From contig NC_072893.1 of the NCBI RefSeq assembly GCF_027943255.1, positions 28,976,001-29,040,000 of the forward strand: a stretch of DNA of 64,000 bases, in the 5' to 3' direction. Positions 46,399 to 56,499 of this stretch are shown one piece after another; within the stretch, counting starts at the first letter, position 1, and each line of letters begins with the position of its first letter. Both the position numbers and the translations under genes were made by a program. Source of the stretch: Anastrepha obliqua. Taxonomy: Eukaryota; Arthropoda; Insecta; Diptera; Tephritidae. A model generated the notes under the pieces. It was not told the origin of the DNA and ran no database searches. It saw nothing but the letters and a program-made list of their open reading frames with translations.

Positions 46399-47049
46399 AG
46401 CTCCACTTACCAGGTACTTATTTTTCAGCGTTGCACCTTATAATTTTTTACCTGTGAAATAAAAAGAGTTGCAATCTGGGTTTTATATTTTAAACATATC
46501 ATTTGGCATAAGGACTCTGGACGCAGAATCGTTTGAAAAAATAATTAATTGCTAGCACTGGCCTTCATTCAAGCTTTTCACAAGCAGCTGTCCCTGCTTA
46601 ATAGCATTCACTGTTCCCCTAGCATTCAGTTTTATAGTAGTAAAAGCACGCCAGGACCATTCGGCCCTACTCTTGGTAACGGTTTATCGAACTCACTTGT
46701 CGCTGTAGTGTTCAACGTACCTTCTCCTTACAAAGAAGTATCGCCATAAACAAAAAGATACATTTTGAAGGCGCCTGAGATAATTTTATAATCTCTATAA
46801 TTTTCTTAATGTACTCATTTGGGTTGTGAGGCCCGCTCAAAGAAGATGAAGAGGCTCTACGAACATATTGAAGTGGTTGACGAACTTTTTTAGCATAAAT
46901 TACCACAGTCTAAGAAAAACAGAAATTTTGTGACTTCATTTACAAGAGTTAATAAAATTCGGAAATCCTTCGAGAAAAATGCTTAGGAACTAAAGAAATT
47001 AATAGCCAAATCATAAAAAATACAGGCGCAAGGAAGGAGTATAAATTGG

Positions 47050-47720
47050 TATTTTATTGAAAATCCTTTTTGCTTTATTACTGCTGCAGAGCTCCTTTGA
47101 CATTGACATTGAAATTATTAAACCTCTATAAAGGGCAACAGAAATGGATTCCCATCCTGCCTTGGCCGTTTTTAAATAACTGATCCAAATTTGTGATATT
47201 CTGCGTACTCAGTGCATTTTTGACGTCGTTCCAAAGATGTTCTATTATATTATAAGTCAGCACTCGAAGATGCTAAATTCAGAACAGTGATCAAATTGTT
47301 TTCAAAAAAACAATTTGAAACACGAAAATTGTCTTGTTGAAATTTCCAAATCACCGCTAAATTCTCTTTCGCATTAGGTAGCATTACATTTTGAATTACC
47401 TGAGCGCATACTTGACCGCATCCATATAACCTGCAATACGATGAATTGGGCCACACTATTATTGACCCTCCTCCGTGCTTTTTGGTTGGCGACACGAATA
47501 TGGGGTCGAATGCTCCCATTGACTTCTTCCATGCCAGTCGATCGTGAAACCCTGCTTCTGCCAATCGAAGCGCCACTGTTCTTTTCGTTATTGGCTTTTC
47601 CAGGTTAGCAAAAATTGCTCCATGGATGTCAGCAGTGCTCTTACTGAGATCCTATTGTGATAATAGAAGCCAACAATTTTAGTTTTTTAGCTTTTTTTGC
47701 TGTAAAACAAAGTTTACGTT
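47050..47720 (-). mobile_element. Tc1-like transposon remnant
   Basis: Minus strand: HTH piece NLEKPITKRTVALRLAEAGF followed directly by MGAFDPIFVSPTKKHGGGSI, then QNVMLPNAKENLAVIWKFQQ (DN follows, the second catalytic Asp), NNLITVLNLASSSADL, and in another frame EHLWNDVKNALSTQNI and LDQLF. KKHGGGSIIVW and FQQDN are Tc1-family hallmarks. The part with the first catalytic Asp is deleted, HTH being fused to the core. No terminal repeats found. Confidence 0.75.
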
Positions 47721-47841
47721 GGTGTTGGCTCCCACTTAATTGAGCGTTGATTTTCTTGAACGGTTTTTGGGCTAATCTTCTTCTGCGATTTGTGCAATCC
47801 GTCTTACAGCCTAAACTGATGGTGGTGTTAATCTGGATTAA

Positions 47842-48201
47842 CGACTTAATTCGGAATTATCTCAGGGGAATTTTCAATGGAAACATTGTTCAAAATAACA
47901 GTTAATATCTGTTGTGAATGAAACTTTTAAAGATAAGAATAAGAAAGGTTGGATGCAATACTAGTTTGCACCAACACGTTCGAAATTATATTACATGTGT
48001 TGATATTTCGGTGCAGTTTGAGGGATATTATTTTAAGAGTTTTTTTTTACAATAAATAATTATTTTTTAGCATCAGGTCAATTAATACCTGTATTTCCAT
48101 CTTTTACTAACAAAACTATCCAATAGGCGAATCAGTTTTTCACTAATCCGTGTAACAACCGTCTGTCATACTACAATTCCGTCTGTCTAAGCTATTATGA
48201 T
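47842..48201 (+). repeat. Dispersed repeat, copy 2 (direct)
   Basis: About 360 bp aligned with 45900-46242 at an offset of 1,942 bp. It shares TATCTGTTGTGAATGAAACT, TTGATATTTCGGTGCAGTTT and AACAAAACTATCCAATAGGC. The pair could be a segmental duplication or long direct terminal repeats of an unknown element. Confidence 0.75.
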
Positions 48202-49295
48202 CATCCTATCCGGCTAGTAGTCTTGCGTGCTTTCTCTTTTCTGGAAATGTTTTCTGCTGTTTTATACTCGAAAAAATATTTCAAAGCAATAAAAATCATC
48301 GTTTTCGAAACTCTTTTTTTATTACTTGGTAAATTATGCATTTAGGTGGCATTCTCAATTGAAAATAAATCAACTATAGAAGAAACGTTTAGTTTTATTG
48401 CAGCACTGTAGCATAATCCGGTCTTTTCCAACTCTATGACTGCTTTTCGAAGTGCTGGGGTGCAATTTTTCTCCTTCGACATCATTGAATAGTTTCAACT
48501 TTACTTTAAAGTAGCTTTTACGAATTCGTGTGCGAATTTTTATTGCCACGACTGTATGTTCACATGCATGGATGATTGTGTGAGTTGGTTGAAAATGCAA
48601 AAAAATTCGCTACTGCAACGTGCATGTGTATGTGCTTGTGCATACATACATACATAGATGTAGATTCATTGTAAATATTGCACTCTGAGCTTGTTGATTC
48701 TAAGCAGGTGTTGTTGTTCATGTTCTACACTGCTGTTACAGCAGTGTTTAATTTGTATATTTACTGTATTTGCATCGTTATTCGGCGAGTGCTGTACACT
48801 CGTATATGTACGTTTAGATGCGCTCTCTACCTATCGATATCTTATCAGTCGAAATGACGAAAACAAAATAAAAAAAAATCAAACAACAAAAATTGTCATA
48901 ACGTTTTCTGAACATTGGAGTAGTACTTAGGCGGTACAGCCTCAACACCAATAACGGGCCATAAATGATGATCTTATCAGTGCTAAGTGCGAATAAAAAA
49001 AAGTATTTTTTTGCTGCTAAAATGTCTGTTGTCAACCGCGAGAGTATTATAAATCGGTGTGATTAAATAAAAAACGAAAGTGGTATTAGCTCAAACAATG
49101 CCATAAAAGTATACCAGATGTTCTATTCACCAATTTCATGTTAGCACTAAACTTTTTGAAACCAGATAATGTGCGATTCTCCCTGCGGGCCTCAGACATC
49201 AAAGAGTTCCTTCAATCTGCCATGAAAAGACTAACATATAATATAAAAAAACACAAATATACGAAACTTCAATTGGGCGGCAACACTAATAGCCT
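48202..49295. other. NFAT intron 3, no gene
   Basis: It includes CATACATACATAC at 48642-48654 and unremarkable AT-rich sequence. No family motif in short ORFs. Confidence 0.4.
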
Positions 49296-49470
49296 AGACA
49301 AACGGCGGCATTAATACTGATTAAAGTTGTAGTGGGAGTCACAGACGGTTGTTACGCGGATTAGTGAACAGCTGATTTGTTTATTGGATAGTTTTGTCCG
49401 TAAAAGATGGATCGCAAGCGACAAATGTGGGTATTAGCTGCCATTTATTCTTTGTGCTTGCCATCTGAAA
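49296..49470 (-). repeat. Dispersed repeat, copy 3 (inverted, partial)
   Basis: Inverted relative to copies 1 and 2, covering their 3' half. On the minus strand it has GACAAAACTATCCAATAAAC, AAATCAGCTGTTCACTAATC, CGCGTAACAACCGTCTGTGA and GTCTAGGCTATTAG. It is closer to copy 1 in the TTCACTAATCCGCG block. Confidence 0.65.
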
Positions 49471-49689
49471 TTGGAAAAACGCATTTTTAAACTTAAAAAT
49501 AAAACGAAAATGCTATAAAATATTTACTCCTGTTGTGCTCGTAATCCGGGTCGTTGCGGTAACGTAAAACCGACTGTCGTGAGAAGTCATCTTCGGTGCT
49601 GCTCACGAACAAGATGTTGGCAAGTTTTACGTACCATTTGAATGCTTTCACGTTAGTCAACATACGAGAAGGCTTCAATAAGTATCGGT

Positions 49690-51180
49690 GTTAGAAATGA
49701 AGACACCATTTCAATTTTTTTTTTTTTTCAACATAGTCCCCCTTTTAGAATTTTAAAGAAAGGGACTGTAGAGCATTTTCTCTGTAAATGTCCGGGTTTG
49801 GCAACTAGACAACTAAGATCACTGGGCGCTCCTTTCTTCGATAGCCTGGGGCAGTACGCCAACCTAAATACAATCAATCTCCTCCATTATATCAACAGCT
49901 CTGGTTGGCTGGAGGTCTCATAATGGTATCAAAACAGCGCTTTAGTGCTACTTGAGGAGTGCCAGACCGGCACTTCAACCATTTCACTTACCTACCTTTT
50001 AGAAAGACACCACTCCCAACGCTCCGGCCATTTTTTAACCCCTCCAAAAAGTAGGATTTGTCGAACTCTTCAAAATACGCCTCTGTCTCGGCGATGACGT
50101 CCTCGTGTGAACTAAATTTTTTTCCCCGCGAGCCATTTCTTCATGTTAGAGAACAAGAAAAAGTCACAGAAAGCCAGATCGGGTGTGCATACGAGAGATG
50201 CGGCAAAAATTCATAAGACAATTTATGCGGTTTGGCGGCGACAACTCCGTATGGATGTGCTGGTGCATTGGCGTGGTGAAGCAGCACCTTTGTTTTCGTC
50301 AAATGCAGCCGTGTCTCCTTCAATTTTTTGTGAAAGCGGTCCAATAACTCACTGTAGTATTGTCCAGTCATCGTTCTTCTTTTTTCTGAAAAAGTCCTGG
50401 AGGATGACGCCGTTCGCACCCCAAAAAATCGTCGCCATGACCTTTCCGGCCGATGGGACTGTCTTTGCCTTCTTTGGAGCAGATTCACTGGGAGAAATCT
50501 ATTGTTTTGATTGTTACTTAGTTTCTGGTGTGTAATGATGAATCCAGGTTTCATCAACTGTGGCAACTCGATGCACAAATTCCTTCGGATCTCGCTTAAA
50601 TCGCTTCAAACACTGCTTCGCCGCATTCGCTTGTTGTTGCTTGTGAGCAATCAAGGCAGCCATCGGGACGACAATTTTCTTATCGCCAACTTATATTGCC
50701 ATTCCGGTCGACACACTTATGACCTCTGTTACTTCTCGCACTTCCGTTCGTCGATCAGCGAGAATCACGTCGTGGACTTTTTGAATGATTTCCTCGGTAA
50801 CCACGTGTGCCGGACATCGCTCCTCATCAAAAACATGAATTGCCATTCCGGTCGATACACCTATGGCCTCTTCGCGCACTTTCATTCGCAAGAATTATGT
50901 CATGAACTTTTTGAATGATTTCCCTTGAAACCATGTCTACCGAGCGTCCTGGTCGCTTCTCATCAAAAAGGGATGTTCGTGCACGTTTAAATTCGTTCAA
51001 CCAATATCTAAATGTGGTCATAGATGACGAAGCGTTGCGACAGCATCCAACTTTGCTTTTCTCTCCTCGCATTTTTTTCCATCCAAAAACAAAATGCGAA
51101 TTACCGAACGACGCTGCTCTTTTTCCAATCTTAGCGAAAATCACGAAACACTTCTTACTCAAACAGCTGCCAAATCCAAA
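49690..51180 (-). mobile_element. Mariner (DD34D) element with LINE insertion and internal duplication
   Basis: Minus-strand transposase order: KCFVIFAKIGKRAASFGNSH (51155, HTH), TTFRYWLNEFKRARTSLFDE, KRPGRSVDMVSREIIQKVHD, a 144-bp internal tandem duplication (50695-50982), then RQRQSHRPERSWRRFFGVRT, TMTGQYYSELLDRFHKKLKE, VLLHHANAPAH and KLSYEFLPH. The second catalytic Asp is Ala (HHANAPA) and the third motif is destroyed. The C-terminus (EDVIAETEAYFEEFDKSYFL) continues to about 50005, is broken by a 243-bp LINE piece, and resumes at 49740 (GDYVEKKK). Several frameshifts. Confidence 0.85.
49752..49994 (+). mobile_element. 5'-truncated jockey-like LINE insertion
   Basis: Plus strand: GTVEHFLCKCPGLATRQLRS, LGAPFFDSLGQYANLNTINL and LHYINSSGWLEVS with a TAA stop, then a short 3' UTR (CGCTTTAGTGCTACTTGAGG; GCCAGACCGGCACTTCAACC). 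This is the Cys/His C-terminus of a LINE ORF2 plus 3' UTR. Ten-base direct repeats CCTTTTAGAA flank it at 49742-49751 and 49995-50004. The same 3' UTR recurs at 56160. Confidence 0.88.
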
Positions 51181-51332
51181 CTAACCCATCGATCAGTCTG
51201 AAATTTGTTTTGCCGTCGTGTGATAGATGGCAGCACCCGATGCTAACACCAACTTCTCTCAGGAACGCCCTCTGTCATCAAACACGGGTTCTTATTGACC
51301 CGCCCTCGTACATATAATATTATATATGTATA

Positions 51333-51786
51333 TTTCGTTGTTCGGAAAATAATTTCGTTTTTTCCCCGACGGAGGATTTAGTTGCATTTTTTCACAGCTA
51401 ACTTCACACTTAAGTCACATTTTCGTCATATTTTAAGTTTTTACTCTAGAAAAGGTAAACATGCTGTTCAAGCCAGAAAGAAATTAACCGATGTGTATGG
51501 AGAAGATGTGTTGACAATACGCCAGTACCAGAACTGGTTTGCAAAATTTAGATCCGGCAATTTTGATGTCGAAGATGCACCACGATCTGGAAGGCCGGTT
51601 GGTTGAAGCTGATGAAGGCGCCATAAAGGCATTAGTTGATGCAAATCGGCGAATAACAGCACGTGAGATCGGTAAGAGGTTAAATTTATCGCATTCAACT
51701 GTTCATGACCACCTGAAAGGCCTGGGTTTAACCTCGAATCTCAATATATCCACAAAAAACACGAAATTACTTTCCGAACAACCCAA
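51333..51786 (+). mobile_element. Mariner deletion derivative, HTH only
   Basis: TA at 51331-51332 and 51787-51788 flank 454 bp with inverted ends that include TTGTTCGGAAAATAATTTCG and TTGTTCGGAAAGTAATTTCG. The plus strand encodes the paired HTH domain: HFRHILSFYSRKGKHAVQAR, KKLTDVYGEDVLTIRQYQNW, FAKFRSGNFDVEDAPRSGRP, then in another frame EGAIKALVDANRRITAREIG and LNLSHSTVHDHLKGLGL. Coding then falls straight into the 3' end. The whole catalytic domain is missing. Confidence 0.85.
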
Positions 51787-51788
51787 TA

Positions 51789-52553
51789 GAAAAATAAACG
51801 TCTATTGGGACAGGGGCATAAAGACACCAAACTTCACAGTAGGCTTTAGCAGGCAGTCAACGTTAAATTAAATTACATCACCGCTCTAAATTAACTCTCA
51901 GCAGCATCTAATGCTAATTCGTTCCCAATCGAATCTAGCCGTTTTCACACTTCGAAACAGCTTTGACAAGAAATTTGGTAGGCACTTTGCTTCACAGCTG
52001 CCAAGCAATTATTGACGTTAGCAATAATTGAGCTTACTATTATTAAGCATCATACCCATAACATGTCAAATGAATTTACATGCCAGAAGTGTGAAAAAAT
52101 GTTTAAAGTTATGCGCCAGTTTACTACTGTATATTTACTTTGTGGAAATCTATTTATTGTAAATAGAAATCATTTTGGCGAGTACGCATCGAGTACATTG
52201 AAACTATTTGAATTTAAATTTGAATAAATTCATTCGTTTTTTATGTTTGTTTAAATTATTTTCTGTATAAGAAATGGTTTCAGGGTTACATGGTTAAATG
52301 CAATAATGCTCTGCATTGAAAATGTATCTATCTATGTATGTGTGTGTGATAAATATGTGATGGGCGCTTGTTCTGTGAATTCTTCAAACCTGAAACACGT
52401 AAAAGCTTCTCATAAAGCCTCTTTGCTCTCTATCGCTTGGCTTTATTTACATTTTTGTTTTTGTACTATATTTACTCTCCGTTCTCGTGTTTCGGTGTTG
52501 TGTTGTAAATGGTTACAATTACAAATGTGCTCAAACCCTGCAAAGAAATCTAC
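51789..52553. other. NFAT intron 3, no gene
   Basis: A 71-codon ORF at 52012-52227 contains FTCQKCEKMFKVMRQF, which resembles half of a C2H2 finger but lacks the His pair. Likely chance. Confidence 0.4.
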
Positions 52554-52555
52554 TA

Positions 52556-53477
52556 AAGGGTGATTTTTTAAGAGCTATAGGAAAGTTTTTCAAAAAAACA
52601 CATGTAAAATTCAGAAAACTGCATGAAATTTTTATTTAAATTGATAGTACAGTCCATATAATTTAGTGTTTGAAGATTATTTCATGCAAATGTTGACCGC
52701 GACTGCGCTTCAAATGGTCCATCCGCTTAGTCCAATTTTGGCATACTCTTTCCAATGTTTCGGCCGGTATCTCACATATCAATGCTTTAATGTTGTCTTC
52801 CAATGCGTCAATTGAAGCAGGTTTGTCTGAATAGACATGAGTTTTAACATAGCCCCACAAAAAATAATCTAAAGGCGTTATATCCCACGATCTGGGTGGC
52901 CAATTGGCAGGTGCCGAACGTGAAATAAAATGTTCACCGAACTCACCTCTCAACAAGTCCATTATTACGCGTGCTGTGTGGCATGTGGCTGAAACCACAT
53001 GGCATGCAAGTCAAGCTCTTGCATTTTGTTCAAAAAAAAGTTGGATATCAGTTCACGGTAGCGCTCACCATTCACAGTTACGTTACGATTCGCCGCATCT
53101 TTGAAGAAGTACGGTCCAATGATACCTCCAGCCCATAAACCGCGCAAAACTGTGACCTTTTCTGGATACATTGGTAGCTCTTGTAACTCTTCTGGCTGAT
53201 CTTCACTCCAAAATCGACAATTCTGTTTATTTACGTACCCATTGATCCAAAAATGAGCTTCGGCGCTGAATACAATTTTTCGACTTTAAATTTTCTTAAC
53301 AGAACACACATTTTTATAATAAAATTCAATGATTTGCATGCGTTGTTCGTTTGTAAGACGATTCATGGTTAAATTATAGACCAAACTGAAGATGTTTGAC
53401 AGTGAAACAAAACACGAAACGTGCGTCAGCTGTTTAAACCAACTGTTTAAAAAGATAATAGCTAAAACATTACCCTT
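52556..53477 (-). mobile_element. DD41D mariner-like element, internally deleted
   Basis: TA at 52554-52555 and 53478-53479. Ends AAGGGTGATTTTTTAAGAGC and, inverted, AAGGGTAATGTTTTAGC. Minus strand: MNRLTNEQRMQIIEFYYKNV (HTH start, 53366), then VKKIVFSAEAHFWINGYVNK without the rest of the N-terminal half, PEKVTVLRGLWAGGIIGPYF, NVTVNGERYRELI, FISRSAPANWPPRSWDITPL and DYFLWGYVKTHVYSDKPASI. The first catalytic Asp is Ala (SAEAHF), the second is lost (WFQPHATQHA for WFQQDGATCH), the third is present. Dead. Confidence 0.9.
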
Positions 53478-53482
53478 TAGAA

Positions 53483-53710
53483 ATATCTGCACATGATCGA
53501 GATATGGTCTATCAACTCTTGTCGTTTTTGCGACCTATCCCAGAAGATTCCAATGCACCTTCTCTTTGAATGCACCGCTAAAGTGCGGAGAAGTTTGAGA
53601 CATCTCGTCCAACTGCAGCTGGAAGAAAGGCACAAACGCTCAATCCAACCCAGCTCTATCCTCAATTTAATAAGGCAACTGGGTCTGGATGAGGTACTGT
53701 GATGAGTAGA
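53483..53710 (+). mobile_element. LINE ORF2 C-terminal fragment
   Basis: Plus strand: NSCRFCDLSQKIPMHLLFEC (Cys-x2-Cys...His...Cys knuckle at the ORF2 end), then RSLRHLVQLQLEERHKRSIQ and NLIRQLGLDEVL with a stop at about 53700. This zinc-knuckle tail after RNase H is typical of R1/I/LOA-like LINEs. It directly follows the DD41D element; 5' part absent. Confidence 0.7.
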
Positions 53711-53769
53711 GGGCACAGAAGCCCATGAGGGCGAAATATATATTTAAATTTTTTTTACATGAAAGTATG

Positions 53770-54581
53770 TACAAAACTACGAGTCGCAATTACTCAATAA
53801 GCCGTAAAGTCTCCATCGTTGTCGAGTATAGCCTGTCATCTTCATGCTTTAAACCAGCTTTTCCGCGTAGCTCGTCGACGAACAGGACTAGATTTTTCGA
53901 ACTTGACGCACGAGTTGATTTAAATCATAGACTGGCCTTCCGGGAAGATGCGTCTTCATAGTTCCCCACACATTTTCAATGGGGTTGGCGCCTGGGGGCT
54001 GGGAAGACCAATCCAATACTGTGACGCCATTTTCTTGTTTTTTCGTTTCTCAATGTGTTTTTCTGAGCGCAGTAGTTTTGATGATGTGGGACGATAGGAT
54101 ATGTTCGCTTCCTTCAGCCGACGTTCGATAGTGTTGATACTCACATCTATTCCCTTTGTGCTTGGCGTAGTCACAAAGAAGAGTCCCGCTTAAAAAATTG
54201 GACGATCACTTTATCCTGCTCTTTTGTCGTCACTCTCTTCAAGCCCCGCTCGGAAAAGTCATAAACATTTTTTTACTCTTTATGCCGCTGATTCTACATC
54301 AGAATAAATTTTTTTGATTTTTTAATCACTTTTGCAGCCGCGGCGTAAGATAATTTCGGCCCTTTCTAATGCGTGCAAAAAAAATACCGCCTCAAAACGC
54401 TTCGCGTACTTCTCCCTCATTTCTGTTTGGTTGCGCTTACGGGAAAGTTTCGAACGACACTAACCTGAGTTAACACTGGCGTCGTAGCCCTTGAGTGTGA
54501 CTATTGCGCAGCAAAAAGCAGAACAAAATATATCTTGAAGTTATAAGAAAAAAACCGATTCCTTTCTTATGACACAGACTG
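53770..54581 (-). mobile_element. Tc1-like element, internally deleted
   Basis: The right end CAGTCTGTGTCATAAGAAAG reads inward from 54581, next to TA at 54582-54583. Minus strand: RGLKRVTTKEQDKVIVQFFK (HTH), KGIDVSINTIERRLKEANIS, YRPTSSKLLRSEKHIEKR, then QENGVTVLDWSSQPPGANPI (GANPIENVWG) and MKTHLPGRPVYDLNQLVRQV. The catalytic core with the first two Asp is gone. The motif before the final Glu reads PPGANPIENVWG, where PDANPIENVWG is usual, so the Glu survives. Left end not clear. Confidence 0.8.
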
Positions 54582-54583
54582 TA

Positions 54584-55609
54584 ATATCTAGTCTAGTTGG
54601 AATAAACGACTATTGTTTTGCTCTAATGATGTATCAAATCTTATTCTTACTTTGGCATTTACGTAAATATTTTCTGTAATTTTTTCCCCCCAATATATTG
54701 TGAATTTTGTTGCATTATTATAAAGTAATAGATTTATTTTCAAATATAATTTTGTCATTTTGATACATCGCGCCTCTACTTGTTGCAAAAAACATTGCGC
54801 CTATCGGAGGGTTAAAAGTCAAAAGTAACATTATTGCCTATATTCATACACATTTTGAATTTCAAAATAAAGCCCGCCGTACTCCCATTCTGACTCAAAC
54901 AAATAATGTAAGAAGCCGTTGTTCCCAAAAACATTTGCGATAAGCTCGTTGACACTGCGAGATTATTGACGAACTGGTTTGTATAAGTAATTGATGAATT
55001 AACACTGGTGCTATGAATCAGAATCTTTTTCACTGATCCAGTTTTTTCCTACAGGCCATGCACAACTGAACGCCACGTATGCTTGTTCATCAGTATTTAA
55101 GTCTTTAGGTATTTATTGTTGAGGCAGCTCATGTTTGTAGCGTGTCGGCGATGCGATCATAAAAATTGAAAAGCGTATAAGTAGGCATTGCTTATACGCA
55201 TACATACATACATACATATATACGAATGGAATCTATGTATAAATGTAGACATTTTTATATGTCTACCTCAATCTTTCAGGTTTTCTGTGGGCTTGACAGT
55301 ATCGTTGCTTTTGGATCTTCACTTGAGTTTCTACTAAATTTACTTTTTTCGTTTTTTTTTTTCTTTTTTCATTCATTTTTTTTTCATTCGTTTTAATTTG
55401 AAGTATTTACTTTATATTTTTTTTAGTTATATGGAAATATTTTGAGAAGTGGTTTTGGTTTGTTTGGGTTGATTATAAACTTTTGTAACTGAACGTGCCG
55501 ATCTGCTCTAGCAAAAATGTCAGCTTCTGTTCAAAAAGTACCCATCTACAAATATTTTTCGTCATCAAGTCTTTTCTTTAGTATATTTTGCAAATTTTGC
55601 TATGCCGAA
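54584..55609. other. NFAT intron 3; lone TTAACCCTCCG terminus at about 54805
   Basis: On the minus strand TTAACCCTCCGATAGGCGCA (near 54811) looks like a piggyBac-type end, followed by an open 66-codon frame (54588-54788) without a known domain. No matching second end. The remainder is AT-rich with a CATACATACATAC run at 55200. Confidence 0.3.
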
Positions 55610-55985
55610 ATTTAGTGGAGCAAAAAATCTGCGTGAAATTTGGAAACTCTGTCTTTCTAACAAAATATCATTTCGGTCGTTTTCCATTTTTGTGGCTTAG
55701 GCATTGAGAACGTTAAGAAAATTGTACTCGAAGATCTTTGTGGAAGTTTCAGAGAGTTAGCAGTCGATATTGGTATATTTTTCAAATCGGTACGAAGGAA
55801 ATTTAGTTGGGCAAAACATCTGTGTGAATTTTGGGAACTTTGTCTTTCTAATGAAATATCGTTCTGGACGTTCTTCCATCTCTGTGGTTTAGGCGCGATG
55901 ATTGCGAAAGTTAAGAAAATTGTTTTTGAAGATCGTTGTAGAAGCATCAGGGAGTTAGATATTCCTCAAATCGGTGCAGAGCATT
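55610..55985. repeat. Diverged 191-bp tandem duplication
   Basis: Two units start near 55611 and 55802. They share TTTAGT(G/T)GGGCAAAA-type starts, ACT(C/T)TGTCTTTCTAA, AAAATATC-type blocks, GTGG(C/T)TTAGGC and GTTAAGAAAATTGT. The second unit is diverged and shorter at its end. The 96-codon minus ORF crossing both is a by-product. Confidence 0.75.
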
Positions 55986-56157
55986 ACGTGCGATCTTTTG
56001 ACACATTGAGCGCGATCCGAGTCCCTTGGGACCGACGGTATTAAAGTTAAAAAATAAATGTAACCTGAATAATTGCAGTCAAGTAGGCTTTTAATTAGAT
56101 TTATTAAAGCATTCTTAGCATGTAACAACTTTTTTTTGTTAAATTTTTGGCTTTCTT

Positions 56158-56226
56158 AGACTCGAAACGACGCTTTAGTGCTACTTGAAGAGTGCCAGAC
56201 CGGCACTTCAACCATTTCACCTAGGT
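56158..56226 (+). mobile_element. LINE 3' UTR fragment
   Basis: ACGCTTTAGTGCTACTTGAA, GAGTGCCAGACCGGCACTTC and AACCATTTCACCTA match the 3' UTR of the LINE at 49752-49994. No coding is left. Confidence 0.7.
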
Positions 56227-56499
56227 TCAAATAATCTTGAATTGTCATCATAACAACCAGAACAGTATGGACGTCCGTCCAGAACTTTGTGAACGTCTCC
56301 TTCCTTTTTCTGTAGTTTACGAACATTTTTTCCTTTTCGAAGTAGAATTCTTTCATCTACTGGCTGTGACAGTCCATTGTCTCCGAAATTCCGTAACTGA
56401 TATTTTTGCCCGGTTACTTCTTGTAAGAGGAACAGGGAATTGATAGCTGATAATATAATATTACATTATCGCATACCGCAAGAGCAACCACGAAAAAGG

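Noticed and set aside
52012..52227. Zinc-finger-like FTCQKCEKMFK in a small ORF
   Set aside because: The His pair needed for a C2H2 finger is missing and there is no neighbour finger.
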